Positions 21,129 through 31,499 of a stretch of DNA of 64,000 nucleotides are shown piece after piece. The stretch is from contig JAHQIY010000006.1 of assembly GCA_019054805.1 (NCBI GenBank), positions 1,054,001 to 1,118,000 on the forward strand. The letters are read 5' to 3'. Source of the DNA: Brachionus manjavacas (Eukaryota > Rotifera > Eurotatoria > Ploima > Brachionidae). Under the pieces are notes generated by a model. It was not told the DNA's origin. It did no database searches and saw nothing but the letters and a program-made list of their open reading frames with translations. Made by a program: the position numbers and the translations under genes. Position 1 is the stretch's first letter. Every line of letters begins with the position of its first letter.

Positions 21129-22397
21129 TAAATACCTAATTTTGGTATTTAATTGGGCAGTTTTTTAATTAAATTTTTCAGTAAAAATAATTAGAATTTA
21201 TAAGTAACAAGGTTTTACCTGTTGCTCCGCTGCCAGAATAAAGAAATTAGTTAATTGATTGATTTATTTTATTTATTATATTGAAAAATTCTTATTAAAA
21301 ATTGATTTCAAAAAATTATTTTCAAAAGTGTTGATTAAATTATTTAATGAATATTTATGTACAGTATGTCAAAAAAAGTTAGAATCAAACTTTATTTTCT
21401 ATTTGATTGTTTTTTTATTCATTATTTCGTACTCAGCTATTTCTCTTTCAGTTTTTGTCTGATTTTTCAAAAACATGCAATTTACCATCTCTGTTGATCA
21501 GTTATTTTATTTTTACCTTTTTTAGGTAGTCTTACTTTAAAAAAGCTATTATTTGAAAAAATTCATAGTTAACGATTTTTTTAATTTAAAAAAAACAATA
21601 TTTTTATTTTTTTCAACTTGATTCTAACTTTTTGTGACTTACTGTAAAAACAACATTTCTTGTAAGAAAAACTTGAATGAATGAATTCCAATGAATTTGA
21701 AAGTTTTTTCTTTTCTTAATTTTAATTAAAATTTATTTTTTAGTTGTAAAAAAATTAATTTATATTATGTAATCTAAAAAATGGATTAAGACAATTATAA
21801 AAGCACTATATTCAAATATTAAAGTTAGTTATCATAAGTATTGGATTTAGTTCAATTAAATTTTTTTTCTACTAAATTATAAATATTATATTTAAACAAA
21901 AATTAAATTTAAAAATAAAAAAATTAATAATTATTAAGGCTCAAAATACATTAGCTGCATATGAGTCTGATGATGATGTTCAATCTCAAGAAGAAGAATT
22001 TGAAACAAGAAGTCAAAGAAACGCTAAAAGAAAGAGAAATTGGAGAGAAGCTAGATACTCATGTTCTTTAAAAAATTAAAAATGCATGCATATTCTAGCA
22101 ATCGGGCTTCGAACAACGAATCCAGAAATGAAGATTTTTTTTTTTTGACTTAAGTTTTAGCGACAACTATAAACTGGCCGGAATTTATTTATTTGTTGAA
22201 TGTTTGGAAATTTTTTACCGAAAAAAAACAATTATTTACTGACTATTTTAGAATTTTATACTGAAAATATATTTAAAATACTGATTATTTTTTTATTTTT
22301 TACCGATTTAAAAAAAATTAAACTAACAAAATACAAAAAAAATATTGAAAATTTCTATTTATTTTTGACCATTTAATTAGTAGTCTTAAATTTTAAT
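21129..22397. mobile_element. 1.26-kb insertion in a LINE copy, 12-bp target-site duplication
   Basis: TTAAATTTTAAT at 21117-21128 is repeated at 22386-22397. Deleting one repeat plus the insert restores the uninterrupted LINE family A sequence seen at 28530 (AAATTAAATTTTAATACACT). The insert holds a hydrophobic background frame at 21259-21462 and, near its right side, the short charged frame described separately. Its class is unresolved: no clear inverted ends or tail were seen. Confidence 0.6.
21936..22077 (+). other. Charged coding-like frame inside the insertion
   Basis: About 46 codons reading KAQNTLAAYESDDDVQSQEE, EFETRSQRNAKRKRNWREAR and YSCSLKN then stop. The acidic-then-basic composition contrasts with the surrounding AT-rich noise and suggests a remnant of a protein (possibly a transposase or gag terminus) carried by the insertion. 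There is no start codon and no recognised family. Confidence 0.35.
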
Positions 22398-22634
22398 ATA
22401 CTGGTAGACGAAACTAAAGAACGTTGCAATAAAAGGCTAAATATTATTAAGATATTGTCAAATAAAAAATGGGGTCTTACTCAAAACACACATATAATAG
22501 GAAATTTATGCAAATCTTTAGTCGGATCAATTTTTGACTATTCTTTTCTTTGCTTGAATTCATTTTCAGAAAATAAAATCAAAAAACTACAAGCAATTCA
22601 GAATACAGCAGTCAGATCTATCCTTAAGTTAAAA

Positions 22635-22671
22635 TATGATACTCATAATTAATTGTATTATGAGTATCATA
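22635..22671. repeat. Perfect 15-bp inverted duplication (7-nt loop) in the LINE copy
   Basis: TATGATACTCATAAT (22635-22649), then TAATTGT, then the exact reverse complement (22657-22671). In sister copies the first arm is followed directly by CCCTCCA, so the second arm is a copy-specific snap-back insertion. Confidence 0.85.
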
Positions 22672-23164
22672 TTAATCACTTCAACATGGTGCATCATGAG
22701 GCTTTTAAGTAACTTAAATTACTAACAGGCTCGAATCGGCTTTTTGAGTTGAGTGAGAGATATGTTGGGACAGGACTGAGTCATTCTATTCCATTGATTG
22801 TCAAACTAGTGGAGGAATACAAAGAAGGCTTCGAATCAAGATAAATTGAATACCCAACACTGCTCTGTAATTACTACATTTCTATTTCCTCTTTTTTTCC
22901 TGAAACCTGAACTATGTAAACATGTGCCACATGTAACAATCTATGTCTTCTTAACTTTCTTCTTTTTTTTTAAGCTTATTTACTTTATTTTGATTTTATT
23001 TGATCTTATTTTACTAGCTTTATTTTGATTTTTTTCTTTTTTTATTATCTTTTTGCGATAGCTCGGTTCAGAAAACAGATAATAATATTAATTTTTAAAA
23101 TTAAAAATTTGTTATTAGTTTCTAAAGCTTTTTGTTTTTGTTTGGTTTATTTTTCCTTTTTTTC

Positions 23165-23350
23165 CTACTAGCAGTTATGAGACTGCAGTATAGAAATCTA
23201 TACTATCGTCTTTCTTTGTTCAATATCAAACAATTCTCTGTAGATACCCGCTTTAAAGCCTTTGACTGTCACTGAGTTGACAACACTTTGGGATAGAGCA
23301 TTCCACTTTAAAACCACTCTGATGTTCAGAAAGTTTTGAGATCCGGATCA
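23165..23350 (-). pseudogene. CR1-like ORF2 C-terminal fragment
   Basis: The minus strand reads QNFLNIRVVLKWNALSQSVV, then NSVTVKGFKAGIYRELFDIE. This is the F-x-x-R-V-x-x-x-W-N-x-L-P-x-x-V-V-x-x-x-x-V-N-x-F-K block that ends CR1-type ORF2 proteins. It then runs into a stop after QRKTIV. It lies tail-to-tail with the family-A copy that ends near 23090. Confidence 0.65.
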
Positions 23351-23399
23351 ATACGCTTATCCCTAACAACTACCGCTAATCTTTATATTTATTTATGTT

Positions 23400-24315
23400 T
23401 TTTATTTTATTTTTGATTTTTACTCGAAACACATTTAAACAATTTTTGATCCTTTTTAATAATCGTTAGGCTAAAAAGAAGGACTTTGTTCCATTCTGAG
23501 TAGCCTGAGCGTTTCCCTCAAATAAATAAAATATAAAAATAATAATAATTAGATAGAGAAAAAAAATAGAAAAAAACAAAAAAAATTTTCTTCTAAATTT
23601 AACGAATTAACACTGGGGTGAAGTTTTGACATAAGTTTATTAATTAAATGAATTAGTTATTTTGTAAACTCATATTTTTTTAGTAACTCATTTTTTGCTC
23701 ATTTTTTTCTGCTCAATTTTTTGAAGAAAAGAAAAAATATGACCGTAAAAGTAAAAGGTGTTGATCAATTAATTAAAAAATGACTTATTCCCTTTTTAAA
23801 CTTCTATAGTTGCAACAAAAGATCCTAAATGAAACCCAAACTTCACTAATAAACAATAATTGAAAAAAATTAATTAAATAATTTAAAAATATATTTAAAC
23901 CTTAAACCCATTGCTGATAAAATTACACACTGCCAAAATTAAATGCTTAATATTAACTCATCCAAGATATTTGAAAAAAAAAGTGGCAGATCCATCAAAC
24001 AAATATAAATACCACATTGGTGGCAAATTTATTCATATTTTTGACAAATATATTATTGAAAAATAAAAAACTAAAGTTGAATTAAAACAAATTAATGCTA
24101 TTAATTACACGACAACCGAGAGACCAACAACACCGTCCATTCTCTTTAATTTATTTTCTCTATTTGCCCTCAAATTTTGTTTTTTCTTTTTAATTTCGAA
24201 GCTACTAACCATTAAAATATTTGAATAAATTATAAAATGTTCTATATTTTATTGACATTTGATGAACTCAATATGCTTTTAAACTGCTCCAAAAAATTGT
24301 GATGTGAAAGCCTAG
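23400..24315. other. LINE 3'-end scrap and AT-rich upstream region of the PAN gene
   Basis: At about 23460-23535 a sequence ending CCTCAAATAAATAAAATA resembles the 3' end at 31502-31556 (AATCGTT.GG...CAAATAAATAAA), so it is likely a LINE terminus. From 23540 to 24315 I see no feature. A promoter for the downstream gene must lie here but shows no recognisable motif. Confidence 0.4.
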
Positions 24316-25299
24316 ATGCGCGGATTTTTCTTTATTTTTATTTATGCGTGCAATTTGCATGCACAGTCGGACATGAGCTCGGAGCTAATGTTGCGTGTGC
24401 TAGCCAAATTGCACTCCGAAGCAGACGAGCTCACCATGTCCTTACTGAACTCGTGGCAAAAGTCTGACTTGGACAGAGTTAACTTCACCTTTCTTAACCG
24501 CTACTCCTTCGATGATATGAACAAAATTATATTTAACATGGATCAAGCCAAGACTAGAGCCAACCAGCATTTGGTCAATTATTTAATTGACTTTTTGCTA
24601 AACCGCCTCGAATTGTGGCAGCTAGGCAAAGACATGTCGTGTGAGTGGTGCATGTCTAGCTCTAGGCTCAATCGGCTGCAAGAAGGCTTTTCACTTGAAA
24701 AATCAAATGCTAGCCTTCAGCAAAATTTGGTGCATGTGCAAAATCTATTCTCTGAAATTGGACTTCCAAAAATGGCCTTCAAGCCATTCGAGTCGGCTCA
24801 TGAGCTCAAAATTTTTCTCAGCAAATCAATAAAAGTGGCTAGAAGAAAGCTTTTTTTGCTTCGAGCGGACAAGTTCTATGCGTTCAAAGTGTGGAAGACA
24901 AATGATGGCAAGCTGCACACTAATCTGGTGGACATTAACTCTAGTTGTTTGCTCGACGTGTTTCCCACTCCCTGTGTGATATTTTATCCGCTGGTGCTAA
25001 GCGACTCGAGATGGATAGATTTAAACGAGAGGATTATTGCGCTAGAGATGGAACACACTGAGGGAAATGTTTACTACAAAGGCTTGAGGCTGGTGAATCA
25101 CTTTAAGTACGCGCGAGTAAAGTCTGTGAAAGAGTGCTTTGAAAAGTGTTTACAGAATGAAGATTGTGCGGCTGTTACTTATCGGCCCATAAACAAAGAT
25201 GGATGTCATTTTTATCGAAGAAACGAGTTCAAAGTGCTCAGAGATCCCGAATGGGTCTCTGCTTCAAATATAAATTTACTTTTATTTTTGCAAAACTAA
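24316..25299 (+). CDS. Secreted protein with C-terminal PAN/apple domain
   Basis: 327 aa, single exon, noticeably more GC-rich than its flanks. The N-terminus MRGFFFIFIYACNLHAQS is a typical signal peptide. Residues about 20-245 form a mostly helical region without recognised domain (includes CEWCMSSSRLNRLQE and a short CVIFYP). The last 75 residues are an apple/PAN_1-type module: VYYKGLRLVNHFKYARVKSV, ECFEKCLQNEDCAAVTYRP and DGCHFYRRNEF, with the Cys pattern C-x3-C-x5-C...C. PAN modules bind protein or carbohydrate, so an extracellular or surface-adhesion role is likely. The start was chosen at the ATG opening the signal peptide. CCTAG directly before it could alternatively be a splice acceptor, making it a 3' exon. 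The partner or ligand is unknown. Confidence 0.8.
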   Translation: MRGFFFIFIYACNLHAQSDMSSELMLRVLAKLHSEADELTMSLLNSWQKSDLDRVNFTFLNRYSFDDMNKIIFNMDQAKTRANQHLVNYLIDFLLNRLELWQLGKDMSCEWCMSSSRLNRLQEGFSLEKSNASLQQNLVHVQNLFSEIGLPKMAFKPFESAHELKIFLSKSIKVARRKLFLLRADKFYAFKVWKTNDGKLHTNLVDINSSCLLDVFPTPCVIFYPLVLSDSRWIDLNERIIALEMEHTEGNVYYKGLRLVNHFKYARVKSVKECFEKCLQNEDCAAVTYRPINKDGCHFYRRNEFKVLRDPEWVSASNINLLLFLQN

Positions 25300-25554
25300 C
25301 CGAAATTTTAACATAACCAAAATATTTTTTTTTCAAAAAATTAAATTTTTAAATAAAAACAATTTTTTTTTGAGTTTGATAATTTTTAGTCAAGTGGTCT
25401 AAGCCATCAAATTTATCAAATGGAAATGTTAAATAGATGCTTTTAATCTTTCTCTTTGTCAAGTGAAAATGATTCAGCCTAACTCTTAGAATTAATTTTT
25501 TTTTTCTTTTACTTTGAAAACTGAAGTTGATCAGAACCTTGTTGATTACATGAA

Positions 25555-26090
25555 AATTAAGTTGACAAATACTCAATCGAACTAAAAATTGAAAACGAAC
25601 TAATCCCTCTCGAACCAAATCCAGCTTTCCTCGGCATTAAACTCGACCCTAAACTAAAAAATGCCGGTCATTTTCGTGAACTAGTCAAGAAAGCGACACC
25701 CAAAATCAACATTCTACGAAAAATTAAAGGGTTCAAATGAAAATCATCACTCAACATAAATAAAATGCTATATAAGTCTCTCATCAGATCGATATTCGAC
25801 TATTGCTTTTCATTCTTCAAACCGGAGCACAAAAAATCCTACAAGACCTTCAAATTTTTCAAAACAAAATTTTTCGAATCATTAAAATTTTCCCGATAAA
25901 AACAAGCATTGAAACTATACATAAGACTCTAAATACAGAACAAATCGACGAAAGAGCTAACGCACTATTTTTAAAATTTTTAAAATCGAAAAAAAACCTC
26001 GACCTAATTTCCAAAGAAATCTACGAATACTCGAACAAATCCACAAATCAAACAAAATATAAGATTCTTTTAGACTCGCTTTAAAATGTT
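25555..26090 (+). pseudogene. Jockey-like LINE ORF2 C-terminus, third family
   Basis: From about 25566 the plus strand reads KIENELIPLEPNPAFLGIKL, DPKLKNAGHFRELVKKATPK, INILRKIKGFK, then a stop, then LNINKMLYKSLIRSIFDYCF. After a frame change it reads AQKILQDLQIFQNKIFRIIK, TSIETIHKTLNTEQIDERAN and ALFLKFLKSK before the terminal stop at 26084. FLGI..D.KL and L.RSI.DY are the post-palm blocks of jockey-group RTs. Sequence differs from both family A and family B. A GC-richer 3' tail with AGAGGATCTGCACCTCT (about 26130) follows. Confidence 0.75.
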
Positions 26091-26219
26091 TCTCAATTAA
26101 ACTTTTTTGTTTCCTAAAAAGAGGGCTGAAAAGAGGATCTGCACCTCTCGGAACCGCCCTGGCATTTATCTCCAAAATTATTTTTTCAAAAAAAAATTGT
26201 GTAAATTCAATATCACTAA

Positions 26220-26270
26220 TTTGAAGATCTAATTTGAAGATCTAATTTGAAGATCTAATTTGAAGATCAA
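26220..26270. repeat. Tandem repeat, four copies of a 13-bp unit
   Basis: The unit TTTGAAGATCTAA occurs at 26220, 26233 and 26246 (exact), with a fourth, 12-base copy TTTGAAGATCAA at 26259-26270. It contains the palindrome AGATCT. It lies just outside the Mutator-like element that starts near 26370. Confidence 0.9.
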
Positions 26271-26570
26271 TTTGTCAATTTACTGATTTTCAAATTTTTG
26301 GATTGATCTTTCAATATCAAGGTATATAATTTGAAAAAAAACGTAAAATTGATTAATCAATTTTTTTTAGAAAATATATTAAAGTGTCATTTATTTTGAT
26401 TAAACGTCAATTAAAAAAAGATCAAATCGTCATATATTTATATTAATTAGTCAACATAAAAATTAGTCAATTGAATGTATGAATCGTAAATTAAAAGTAA
26501 TAGTTGTCATTTTAAGTAATTAGTTATAACATAAAAAATTAAATGTTATAAAGTTAAACTATTTAAACAT

Positions 26571-27113
26571 GTGCCACATGAAACAATTGATTTTTTACAA
26601 GACTTTTCTTTTGAGCACTTTAATTGTGAACTGCTTTGTATAAAACTTTATCTAGGAAAGAGTAATGAAATATCTGTGTTTAGTCTATACAATCCACCCA
26701 ACAAATTACTTAATTTTGAGCTATTTAAAACAATAAAAAGGAGCTGTAGAAACTACATTTTGTGTGTGGACCTTAACGCCAGTACGAAGCAAAAAGGCTG
26801 TTTAGGAGAAAATGAAAACGGCTCATTATTAGAAAAAATAATCAATGAATTAGATTTTTCAGTGATTAACGACAAATGTCCTACATATAATATTTTTAAT
26901 AGGAATTACTTTGAAATTCTTGACCTTTTTTTAGTTTCTTCTTCATTAATAGATAAAGTTACTGATTTTTGTGTTCTCAATAGTCAAGATATGACTAGTG
27001 ACCATTTTCCAATTGAAGCATCTATTTCCATTGACTACTTAATTAAAAGCAAATCTACAATTAGGAAATTCAACTATAAAAAGCAAACTGGCAACTTTTT
27101 AGAGACACCTTAA
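26571..27113 (+). pseudogene. LINE family A ORF2, APE endonuclease part
   Basis: The frame covers the C-terminal two thirds of an AP-endonuclease-like domain: FSLYNPPNKLLNFELF, ILCVDLNASTKQKGCLGENE (D-L-N catalytic block; the usual GDLNA reads VDLNA), INDKCPTYNIFN, LDLFLVSS and MTSDHFPIE (the SDH motif). It terminates by a frameshift after KKQTGNFLET. The missing N-terminal motifs (WNC, E of the E-motif) are lost to 5' truncation. The domain nicks target DNA to prime reverse transcription; this copy is inactive. Confidence 0.8.
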
Positions 27114-27295
27114 ATGAAGATAGAGATTACCTTAGTGAAAACACACTTTCAATAGATGAGCTGAATAACAAAATTAGAAACTTTCAAAGAACTCGTTGTA
27201 CATTACTAAAGAAAAGATTTAATCACTTAACCTCAGAGTTAAAAATCTCATTAAGAAAATTCTGGAATCAAAATTGGTTTGATTTCATTCAGAAA

Positions 27296-29010
27296 ATGGG
27301 GAAAAATCCACTTTCAAGCAGGCCTTTTTGGAAAAAAATAAACAAATTTAGAACACAGAAAGGATCAAAATTGATTCCAAATTTGATCTCAAATAACAAG
27401 GAATTAAAAACTGATAAGGAAAAAGGAAAATGCTTCGGAGATATATTATCTTCAACATTTAGTCCTCACTCTGATTTAATAGATACTGAAAAAGATAATG
27501 AAATAATTAGCTTTAATTTTGAATACCTCAAAAATTACAATCAGTGTAATTTCAATGATCCTATTTGCCCAAACGAACTTATACTGGCTTTAAAAAGACT
27601 GAAGACTGAAGCGGCCTCAGGACCTGACCAAATACATAATCTAATGCTTAAAAATTTACCAAGAAATTCCTTAATAGAAATCTCAAAACTTTTTTACTTA
27701 TCTCTGCGACATGGTATTATTCCAAAATCATGGAAAACTACGAACATAACTATGATTCAAAAAAATGCATCTTCTCCACAGGATCCTTCAAACTATAGAC
27801 CAATCAGTATAGCAAGTTGCCTAGGAAAGTTACTTAAGCGTATAATCTACACAAGACTCTACAATTTTTTAGAAAAAAATTTATTACTTATCCAGGAACA
27901 ATCAGGATTTAGGAAACATCGGAGAACTTCCGATAATCTTTACTTTTTGATTCAAAAAATTGTTGAGTCATTTAATAGAAAGAAAAGAGTTTGTTCCTTT
28001 TTCTTTGATATTTCTAAAGCCTTTGATAGGGTTTGGCACGAAGGTTTAATTTATAAATTAATAAAAATAAATCCACCACAATACTTAATTAACTGGATTA
28101 GATCTTTCTTAGACTCAAGGACATTTAGGGTGAATGTGAATGACAACTTGAGCGACGAATATCAAATAACTGCAGGTGTTCCTCAAGGCTCAGTTATTAG
28201 TCCTCTTTTATTTAGCATTTATATTAATGATATCCCTAAAAGAAACAAAACAAATAATGAATACTCTCTTCTTTTTGCAGATGATCTAGTTACTTTTTTT
28301 ATTTACAACAAAAGGGGCATCTTGAAAATAAGATGAATAAATACACCAACGAGCTAGAACAATGGCTAATTAAGTGGAAAATGAAGATGTCAGTTGAAAA
28401 GTCGTGTTCAGTAGTATTCTCTAAGTACAAGAAAGAAAGTGATAATCTTAACTTAAAAATTTATGGAAATAGAATAAAAAGCCAAAAAGAAATAAAGTTT
28501 CTAGGTATTAAATTTGATTCTAAATTAAATTTTAATACACTGGTTGATGAAATAAAAGAACGTTGCAATACAAGGCTAAATCTGATTAAGATTCTGTCAA
28601 ACAAAAAATGGGGTCTTAATCAAAAAACGTTGGGAAATCTTAATAAATCTTTAATTGGTTCAATTCTAGACTATTCGTTTCCTTGCTTGAATTCATTTTC
28701 AGAAAATAATATCAAAAAGTTACAAGCAATTCAGAATACAGCAGTCAGATCTATCCTCAGATTAAAATATGATACTCCCTCCAGCATCATGCATCAGGAG
28801 GCTTTTAATAAACTTAAATTACTGACAGTCTCGAATCGACTTCTTGAGTTGAGTGAGAGATATGTTGAGACAGGACTGAGTAATTCCATTCCATTGGTTA
28901 TCAGACTGGTGGATGAATACAAAGCGGGTTTCGAATCAAGAAATATCGAATACCCGACTCCATTGTGTAATTGCTACCTTACAATTTCCTCTTTTTTTCC
29001 TGAAACCTAA
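27296..29010 (+). pseudogene. LINE family A ORF2, reverse transcriptase part, one frameshift
   Basis: 27296-28336 encodes the RT: LILALKRLKTEAASGPDQIH, ITMIQKNASSPQDPSNYRPI, EQSGFRKHRRTSDNLYFLIQ, FFDISKAFDRVWHEGLIYKL (motif A, catalytic D), AGVPQGSVISPLLFSIYIND (motif B) and LLFADDLVTF (motif C, FADD). An extra G in the AAAAGGGG run (about 28313) shifts the frame. The protein resumes at 28333: MNKYTNELEQWLIKWKMKMS, then FLGIKFDSKLNFN, SNKKWGL, SILDYSFPCLNSF and a C-terminus ending SSFFPET at 29010. With a single shift it is among the youngest copies here. Confidence 0.85.
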
Positions 29011-29459
29011 ACTATGTAAACCTGAATGACCTAAAACTCTCTTTATCATATATCTATTTTTTATTCCAGGTTATTAACTCTTACAAACTTTTTTTTTTTT
29101 TTTTTGATTTTATTTTACTTAACTTTTTTTAATTTTTAATTTTACTTAACTTAATTTTTTATTTTTTATTTTTATTCTGAAGGAGCTTTAGCTCGATACA
29201 GTTAACAAATAAATAAAATAAATAAACAATCTTTTCCAATTTATGTCTTTTCAACTTTAATTTTTTTTAGCTTATTTACTCTATTTTGATTCTTTTTTTT
29301 TTATCTAATTTTATTAACCTTATCTTTATTTTTATTTTATTTTTTTATTTTATTTTTAATTTATTCTGAAGGAGCTTTAGCTCGGTACAGAAAACAAATA
29401 AATAAATATATAGTAAAGAGTCATAAAAAAAATTTTAATCATAAAAAAATTAAGAATAC

Positions 29460-29836
29460 ATTTTCAATTATTTCATTACTGATGCTTTTAATTCCTTTTT
29501 TGGTCGTCCTACTCCTCTTTATTTTCCTAAAGGTATGTCGCAAGCTTCAGCTGGAAAGGACTCGAATAATCCTTGGCTTTAATCAACACCAATTAAATGC
29601 TTCCACATTATTAAATGGGATAACAGCGTTATTGTAGGAATTTGCTGCTAGGGTAGTCTCATTATTACCTTCTTCTACCTCAGTTTCAATTAAAGTGTTC
29701 CTTAAGTTGTCTTGAGCTTCAATTTATTCATCGAAAGCCTCATGAATATCTTCATAACCCCCCGATTCCCCATAAAATTATTTATTGGGGTCGTAAGATT
29801 CGAGCCAAGGTTCATTGAAATAAGTTACCATTTTGA
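29460..29836 (-). pseudogene. Decayed transposase remnant of Mutator-like copy 2
   Basis: The minus strand from 29836 reads MVTYFNEPWLESYDPNK, stop, FYGESGGYEDIHEAFDE, stop, IEAQDNLRNTLIETEVEEGN, then the joined tail with a basic GVGRPKKELKASA stretch. Both nonsense codons are at the same places as in copy 1 (38976-39350), so the family spread after losing coding capacity, mobilised by another element's transposase. Confidence 0.65.
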
Positions 29837-29999
29837 CTATGACAATTAATACATTTAAGTTACAATTAATCTTTTTAATGACAATTAATACATTTAAGTT
29901 ACATTTATTCTTTTCAACGACAATTAATGCATTTAATTTACATTTATTTTATTGACGTTTAATCAAAAAAATGACGCTTTAATATGCGGGCTTTTTTTA

Positions 30000-31055
30000 A
30001 TTTTCTAGAAAAAAAAGTATAAATACAATTAATTTTTTTAATCAGATCAGAACCGATTTCAAAACTGGTTCTAGAGCTGATTTTGAAATTTTGCAATTTT
30101 TTCACCCAATTTTTTCAATTAATAGTTAAAAACTATTTATGTATAATGCCGTCAAGTTTTCCTTCTGAAAAGACATTTTCAAATTCTAATAATGTAAGAA
30201 ATCTGATGTACTTAAACTCTTGGACAAATAATTTATAATTTTCATGATTCATTTTTTCTATTTCTTAATAAAAAAATTAAAAAAAAATTTTATTCGTAAA
30301 TTAAAAAAGTTTTATTTTTTCTTGATGTCTCACAGTCAATAAATCAAAATTTATTGATTTTAAGAATTTATCTTCAAAACCCGTGTAAAAACTGGACCCA
30401 ATTTATAACCGGTTTTTTAAACCGGTTTTGTCTGTCGAATCGGTTTTTCACCCGGTTCTAATTTAAAACAATTTTGCAAAACTAAGTTCCTAATTAGTCT
30501 TGATATTCAATTTTTTTTAATCTTTATATTCAATTTATCTACCTGATATTGTAATTTCAATATTAATTTAAAATTAAATTTTGAATGTAAATAATAGTGA
30601 TTTTTCTCGCGCTGCCGATCACAGATGTGGATAAAAGGCTACCTGAAGCTCATAATCTAATTTGCCGAATAATCGACGTTGATTTTAAATTCTTCATGAA
30701 CATGCATGTCAAGTTGGCGTATTTTGGGACTTAATTTCCCGTAATGCTATTGATTTTGATCAAAATTGTCAAGTTGAACTAGAGCTAGAACAGATTTCCT
30801 CCAAACAATAAACTTTTTTTCAATATTTGCGCTTTATTTCAGATTATTTGTTCTATGCTAAGTATAAATTTATGAAATCTATGGATTTCATCATGAAATA
30901 TATAAATTAATAAAATGTATAAGCAAAGTTAGAATTTTTTGTTATTTTAATATTATTGATTATTTGTATAAAACAATCTATAAATTGTGTAAAATATGTA
31001 TAAATTTTATTGAAATAAAAACAATATTTTTTAAAAAATTATTTAAAAATTAAAT
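30000..31055. other. Intergenic region with AACCGG-rich block and an unrecognised coding-like stretch
   Basis: 30050-30480 carries several A/T-interrupted ACCGGTTT and AGAACCG motifs in both orientations, which may be ends of a small MITE (not resolved). 30600-30810 is less AT-rich and reads on the plus strand LALPITDVDKRLPEAHNLIC, then RIIDVDFKFFMNMHVKLAYF before stops. It is coding-like but unrecognised. Confidence 0.35.
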
Positions 31056-31246
31056 TTAATCATTATTGTTTTGACAAATACTCGATTGATATTTTAAATG
31101 GCAATGTGTATTGCAGTTTAAGCCAGCCTTATAACATTTGCATCTTTTATTTGAACATTTACCACTACAATCACAACTTATTTCAATATCTTTAACATCT
31201 TGACTTCTCTTGTTTATCTTATTTTTTGGATTTTTGTTTATTTCTT
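31056..31246 (-). pseudogene. Cysteine-rich (CRC/CXC-like) C-terminal fragment, probably from an integrase-type DNA transposon
   Basis: A 62-codon minus-strand frame contains SCDCSGKCSNKRCKCYKAGL followed by NCNTHCHLKYQSSICQNN, then stop. The C-x-C-x3-C-x4-C-x-C-x6-C-x3-C spacing is the CRC/tesmin-like zinc module. In metazoan genomes this module at the very end of a protein is typical of Ginger/KRBA2-like integrase transposons and of tesmin-type regulators. No integrase core is visible upstream, so it is treated as a remnant or isolated 3' exon. Confidence 0.5.
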
Positions 31247-31499
31247 AAAATAATAGGACCGAAAGTGCTGAATTAATTTAATTCTTTCATTCAGGAATCA
31301 CATCATTTTGTAAACAATTGGACTTTTTAGATAAAAAGATTTGTAAAGATTGCCAATCGATTGGCTTAGACTATAGTAAAAATATAATTAATTTGAACTA
31401 TTTTTACTTATTTAATATTTTAAACAACTTTTTAAAAGTAGATTTTTTTACTTTATTTTTCTTATGTTTTGTACACATCTAAAGACTTAATTTAATTTT

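Larger units (their letters stand above)
21036..23090 (+). pseudogene. LINE family A copy, 5'-truncated, interrupted by a 1.25-kb insertion
   Basis: A fragment at 21050-21128 reads GNRIMGQKEIK and continues as KLNFN-equivalent. It resumes at 22386 as FNILVDETKERCNKRLNIIK, LSNKKWGL, SIFDYSF, LNSFSENKIKKLQAIQNTAV, HHEAF, LFELSERYVGTGLSHSIPLI and a SSFFPET C-terminus, then the T-rich 3'UTR and a degenerate terminal hairpin (ATAGCTCGGTTCAGAAAACA, about 23059). Its 5' end abuts the gypsy integrase remnant. Stops and an inverted duplication at 22635-22671 show it is dead. Confidence 0.8.
26560..29405 (+). mobile_element. LINE family A copy, 5'-truncated, inserted in the Mutator-like element
   Basis: The insertion starts within the endonuclease domain (no ORF1). 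It runs through the RT and C-terminal region to a T-rich 3'UTR, the terminal hairpin (29177-29201) and an AAATAAATAAAA tail. It continues with a second partial 3'UTR and a second hairpin (29366-29390) with its own tail, up to the Mutator-like sequence that resumes at AGTAAAGAGTCAT (about 29409). Confidence 0.85.
26365..29990 (-). mobile_element. Mutator-like derivative, copy 2, split by a LINE
   Basis: The left end ATATTAAAGTGTCATTTATT (about 26375) and the right end (read inverted, ATATTAAAGCGTCATTT...; about 29985-29940) match the two ends of the copy at 38.84-39.89 kb in reverse orientation. Between them, 26375-26557 and 29405-29990 are element sequence, while 26560-29400 is LINE family A. 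The element's decayed coding part lies at 29836-29460 on the minus strand and has the same stop codons as copy 1. Confidence 0.8.

Noticed and set aside
21259-21462. Hydrophobic 67-codon plus-strand frame
   Set aside because: Composition follows T-rich background and it lies within a TSD-flanked insertion; no reason to call a membrane protein.
25349-25618. 89-codon minus-strand frame after the PAN gene
   Set aside because: It overlaps the start of a plus-strand RT remnant with recognisable blocks; its own composition is background.
26220-26270. CRISPR-like or regulatory direct repeats
   Set aside because: The 13-bp units are head-to-tail without spacers; simple tandem repeat in a eukaryotic region.
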